Shown piece after piece: positions 62,040-64,000 of a stretch of DNA of 64,000 bases. Within the stretch, counting starts at the first letter, position 1. Each line of letters opens with the position of its first letter. Source of the stretch: Pseudomonas sp. SCB32 (GTDB taxonomy: Bacteria > Pseudomonadota > Gammaproteobacteria > Pseudomonadales > Pseudomonadaceae); assembly GCF_009189165.1 (NCBI RefSeq), contig NZ_CP045118.1, positions 2,046,001 through 2,110,000 on the forward strand. Direction: 5' to 3'. A model generated the notes under the pieces. That model was given only the letters and a program-made list of their open reading frames with translations, was not told the origin of the DNA and searched no databases. Both the position numbers and the translations under genes were made by a program.

Positions 62040-62332
62040 ATTCAAGGCATCGCTTGTTTTTGGTTTCGCCGTGTTACTCAGGTTGGGTGATATGCCAAGC
62101 TTGGATGACGACTTTGGTCCGCGCCGCCTGTTTTGCCTGTTACTATTTCCGGCGCTTCGCTTCAACTGGTCGGCTGTCAATTTGGGCGGAGAAATTGCTC
62201 TCAAATTTGATAAATGTCAAATTGCCATCAATTGATAGTAGGATGCTTAAGCGACGCCCGAGAAGCAGGCGCATTGTGAGCACCGACACTTGGGCTACCT
62301 GTCGGCAGAAGCCGGATTGAGGGTGTGGCGAG

Positions 62333-62938
62333 ATGAAAGATGTTTTCCAAATTGAGCCGCATACTGAGATCGACCGGGCTCAGTCCTACATCCGAGCCTA
62401 TCCGCACATTCTCGCCGCCTTGAAGTCCCCCCAGCCATTGGATGAGCAGGCGTTCGTTTGTGGCGCGCACATGGTCTATGGGTGGATGCCGACGATACTG
62501 GAAATCCACATCAGTGGGACAGTTGATGCCCACGCTGGGGCGGCACTGCTCAACAAGGCACGGACCGAAGGACGACTCGATAACGAGGAGATCAAGCAGT
62601 TGGCTGGCCTGATTAATCACTCGGTTGTAGGGGCCTCCAAACTGTTGCATTTTGTGAATCCTGAAGCCTTTGCGATTTGGGACTCCAATATCTATTACTT
62701 TCTTCATGGGGAGCCTGGAAATAACTCCCGCGTTAACAAAGTCGGTAGGTACGCTAGCTACTCGAATTATCTAAGGCGCTTAACGCAGGACCAACGATTC
62801 CCGGAGTTTCACTCATCCGTTAATCGCAAGATGGGCTACGCAGTTTCCCCGCTACGAGCGCTTGAGGTAGTGATGTTCATCAACGCCGGCGCCTCCAAAA
62901 AATCGACCAAACGAAAGGGCGCAGTGACAGCAGTTTGA
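62333..62938 (+). CDS. uncharacterised 201-aa protein
   Basis: A 201-residue soluble protein, helical throughout. H-S-V-V-G-A-S-K-L-L-H-F-V-N-P-E-A-F-A-I-W-D-S-N-I (split here by dashes; about residues 102-126) recalls HhH-type DNA-binding folds, where a helix pair is followed by an Asp, but no catalytic assignment is possible. The C-terminus is Lys-rich. GGCGAG precedes the ATG. It sits between a broken protease and a JetA-like gene, so it may belong to a defence region. Its codon use is less GC-biased than that of the core genes. Confidence 0.65.
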   Translation: MKDVFQIEPHTEIDRAQSYIRAYPHILAALKSPQPLDEQAFVCGAHMVYGWMPTILEIHISGTVDAHAGAALLNKARTEGRLDNEEIKQLAGLINHSVVGASKLLHFVNPEAFAIWDSNIYYFLHGEPGNNSRVNKVGRYASYSNYLRRLTQDQRFPEFHSSVNRKMGYAVSPLRALEVVMFINAGASKKSTKRKGAVTAV

Positions 62939-63100
62939 GCGTGGTTTCCGAGCAGACCACCAAGGGGACCGCTCTGGGCTGGTCGCAGGAACGGCCGCTT
63001 GCGCGGGGCCATGGGTAGCGAAGACAACCGAGTTTGAGGACTCGAACGCCAGACGACTGGTGTCATTTCGAGTGGTGATGGATTCGCCCGAGAGACTTAC

Positions 63101-64000
63101 ATGGAAGAGAGTACTCAGCACCTTACCGAGCGCTATGTCTCCTCTCGCAGCCAGCATCCGGCTTGGCTGCTATTGGCCTCCCGACGGGCGCCTCTGGTCC
63201 TTAGCTGCCTGCGCACTCTATTCGATAAAGCCAACGATGGAATCGTTGTAGAGGATGCGCTTCAAGGCTTGTCAGAGCTCCTTGCCAGCTACGCAAGCCA
63301 AGAGCTTTTCGAGATCGATGCTGACAACGTCCACCTTCAGGCGGGGCGCGAGTTGCGGGAGTGGATCAAGCGACGCCTGATCGTCGAACGCGAAGGTCGT
63401 GTCTACGCGACGGATGCTCTGGAGGTCGCAATCCAGTTCGTGGAGTCGCTAGACAGCCGAATGATGACGTCTACGGCATCACGCCTGTCTGTCGTACAGC
63501 GCGAGATCGAGAATCTCGAGACCAATCTGAACCCCAGCCCGGCGGGTCGCATCGCTAGCCTGCGTCGTCGCATCCAAGATCTCGAGCATGAGCTGAAGCA
63601 GGTGGAAGCTGGCTACATTGTCGTTCTTGATGAGGCCCGGGCAATTGAGGGGATCCGGGAGGTATATAGCCTAGCGACCAGCCTGCGTGCGGACTTCAGG
63701 AGGGTTGAGGACTCTTGGCGCGACGCAGATAGAGCACTTCGCCAGTCCATCATTAGCGAGCAATATCACCGTGGCGACATCGTGGATCTGCTGCTCGATG
63801 GACAGGATTCTCTATTGAGTACCCCGGAAGGGCGGGTGTTCGATAGCTTCCAACAGCAGCTGCGACAGTCCATTGAATTGGACGAAATGCGCGTGCGGGT
63901 CCGAACGATTCTTCGGCATCCCGCTGCTTCCAAAGCGCTCCAACGTAGCCAGCAGAAAGAAATGCGATGGCTAGTTCTGAGACTGGTTCAGGAGTCTCAG
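63101..64000 (+). CDS. jetA: DUF3375 protein, JetA/MksF-like, N-terminal part
   Basis: Exactly 300 codons are open to the window edge, with no stop. The start E-E-S-T-Q-H-L is followed by a winged-helix-like N-domain (L-L-A-S-R-R-A-P-L-V-L-S-C-L), then S-R-M-M-T-S-T-A-S-R-L-S-V-V and a long coiled-coil stretch (L-R-R-R-I-Q-D-L-E-H-E-L-K-Q-V-E-A-G). This order is that of DUF3375, the kleisin-like subunit JetA of Wadjet (or MksF), which with JetB, JetC (SMC) and JetD excludes plasmids. The rest of the operon would lie downstream, outside the window. The ATG at 63101 is preceded by the purine-rich GAGAGAC. Confidence 0.8.
   Translation, partial: MEESTQHLTERYVSSRSQHPAWLLLASRRAPLVLSCLRTLFDKANDGIVVEDALQGLSELLASYASQELFEIDADNVHLQAGRELREWIKRRLIVEREGRVYATDALEVAIQFVESLDSRMMTSTASRLSVVQREIENLETNLNPSPAGRIASLRRRIQDLEHELKQVEAGYIVVLDEARAIEGIREVYSLATSLRADFRRVEDSWRDADRALRQSIISEQYHRGDIVDLLLDGQDSLLSTPEGRVFDSFQQQLRQSIELDEMRVRVRTILRHPAASKALQRSQQKEMRWLVLRLVQESQ

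Overview
The window looks like a chromosomal segment of a Pseudomonas-type gammaproteobacterium. The base composition is GC-rich. The block thrS-infC-rpmI-rplT-pheS-pheT-ihfA-merR-tRNA-Pro is in the order known from Pseudomonas, and there is an MvaT/MvaU-type H-NS analogue, a PctA-like amino-acid chemoreceptor and several Pseudomonas-style amine catabolism genes. No rRNA, CRISPR array, insertion sequence or replication origin was seen.

Region 1 (1-11.6 kb) is housekeeping. It starts with the end of a PuuB-like FAD oxidase gene, then tRNA-Val(GAC), a small secreted protein, an MvaU-like silencer and an alpha/beta hydrolase. The translation block follows, in which infC appears to start at a non-AUG codon, and the region ends with tRNA-Pro(GGG). 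Region 2 (11.6-20.5 kb), just after the tRNA, is a one-direction cluster of a DUF1302 outer-membrane protein, a DUF1329 protein, a saccharopine-dehydrogenase-like enzyme, a large MalT-like LuxR regulator and a GPH-type transporter. A hairpin covers the ribosome binding site of its first gene.

Region 3 (20.8-23.3 kb) is a compact unit: an HD-domain protein with the look of a mixed-valent diiron oxygenase, an orphan polyamine-type binding protein and a divergent GntR regulator, with a 32-bp perfect palindrome in the divergent promoter. Region 4 (23.3-31 kb) is accessory. A 2230-residue helicase-nuclease of the DUF4011/DUF3320 type, a likely defence protein, is bracketed by two direct copies of a 52-bp repeat, next to a transporter remnant and a 27-bp perfect inverted repeat.

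Region 5 (31-54 kb) is devoted to amino acids and amines. It holds an amino-acid chemoreceptor, an RpiR regulator, a CycA-like D-amino-acid/glycine permease, a 2-hydroxyacid dehydrogenase, an omega-aminotransferase, an aldehyde dehydrogenase and an isochorismatase-like hydrolase. Divergent from these are a glutamine-synthetase-like ligase, an APC permease and an AstE/aspartoacylase-like hydrolase. Then come an exported broad-specificity racemase, an Lrp regulator, an amino-acid ABC transporter, two further transporters, a GST and an AraC regulator. Together they suggest uptake, racemisation, gamma-glutamylation or deacylation, transamination and oxidation of an amino compound that remains unidentified. 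Region 6 (54-60 kb) is gabD-gabT, a PucR regulator and a second orphan polyamine-type binding protein, giving a GABA or related omega-amino-acid pathway.

Region 7 (60.4-64 kb) is accessory again: a truncated conserved gene, a degraded trypsin-like protease, an unknown 201-residue protein, and at the right edge the first 300 codons of a DUF3375 (JetA/MksF-type) protein. The last is probably the start of a Wadjet or MksBEF-like SMC operon that continues outside the window.
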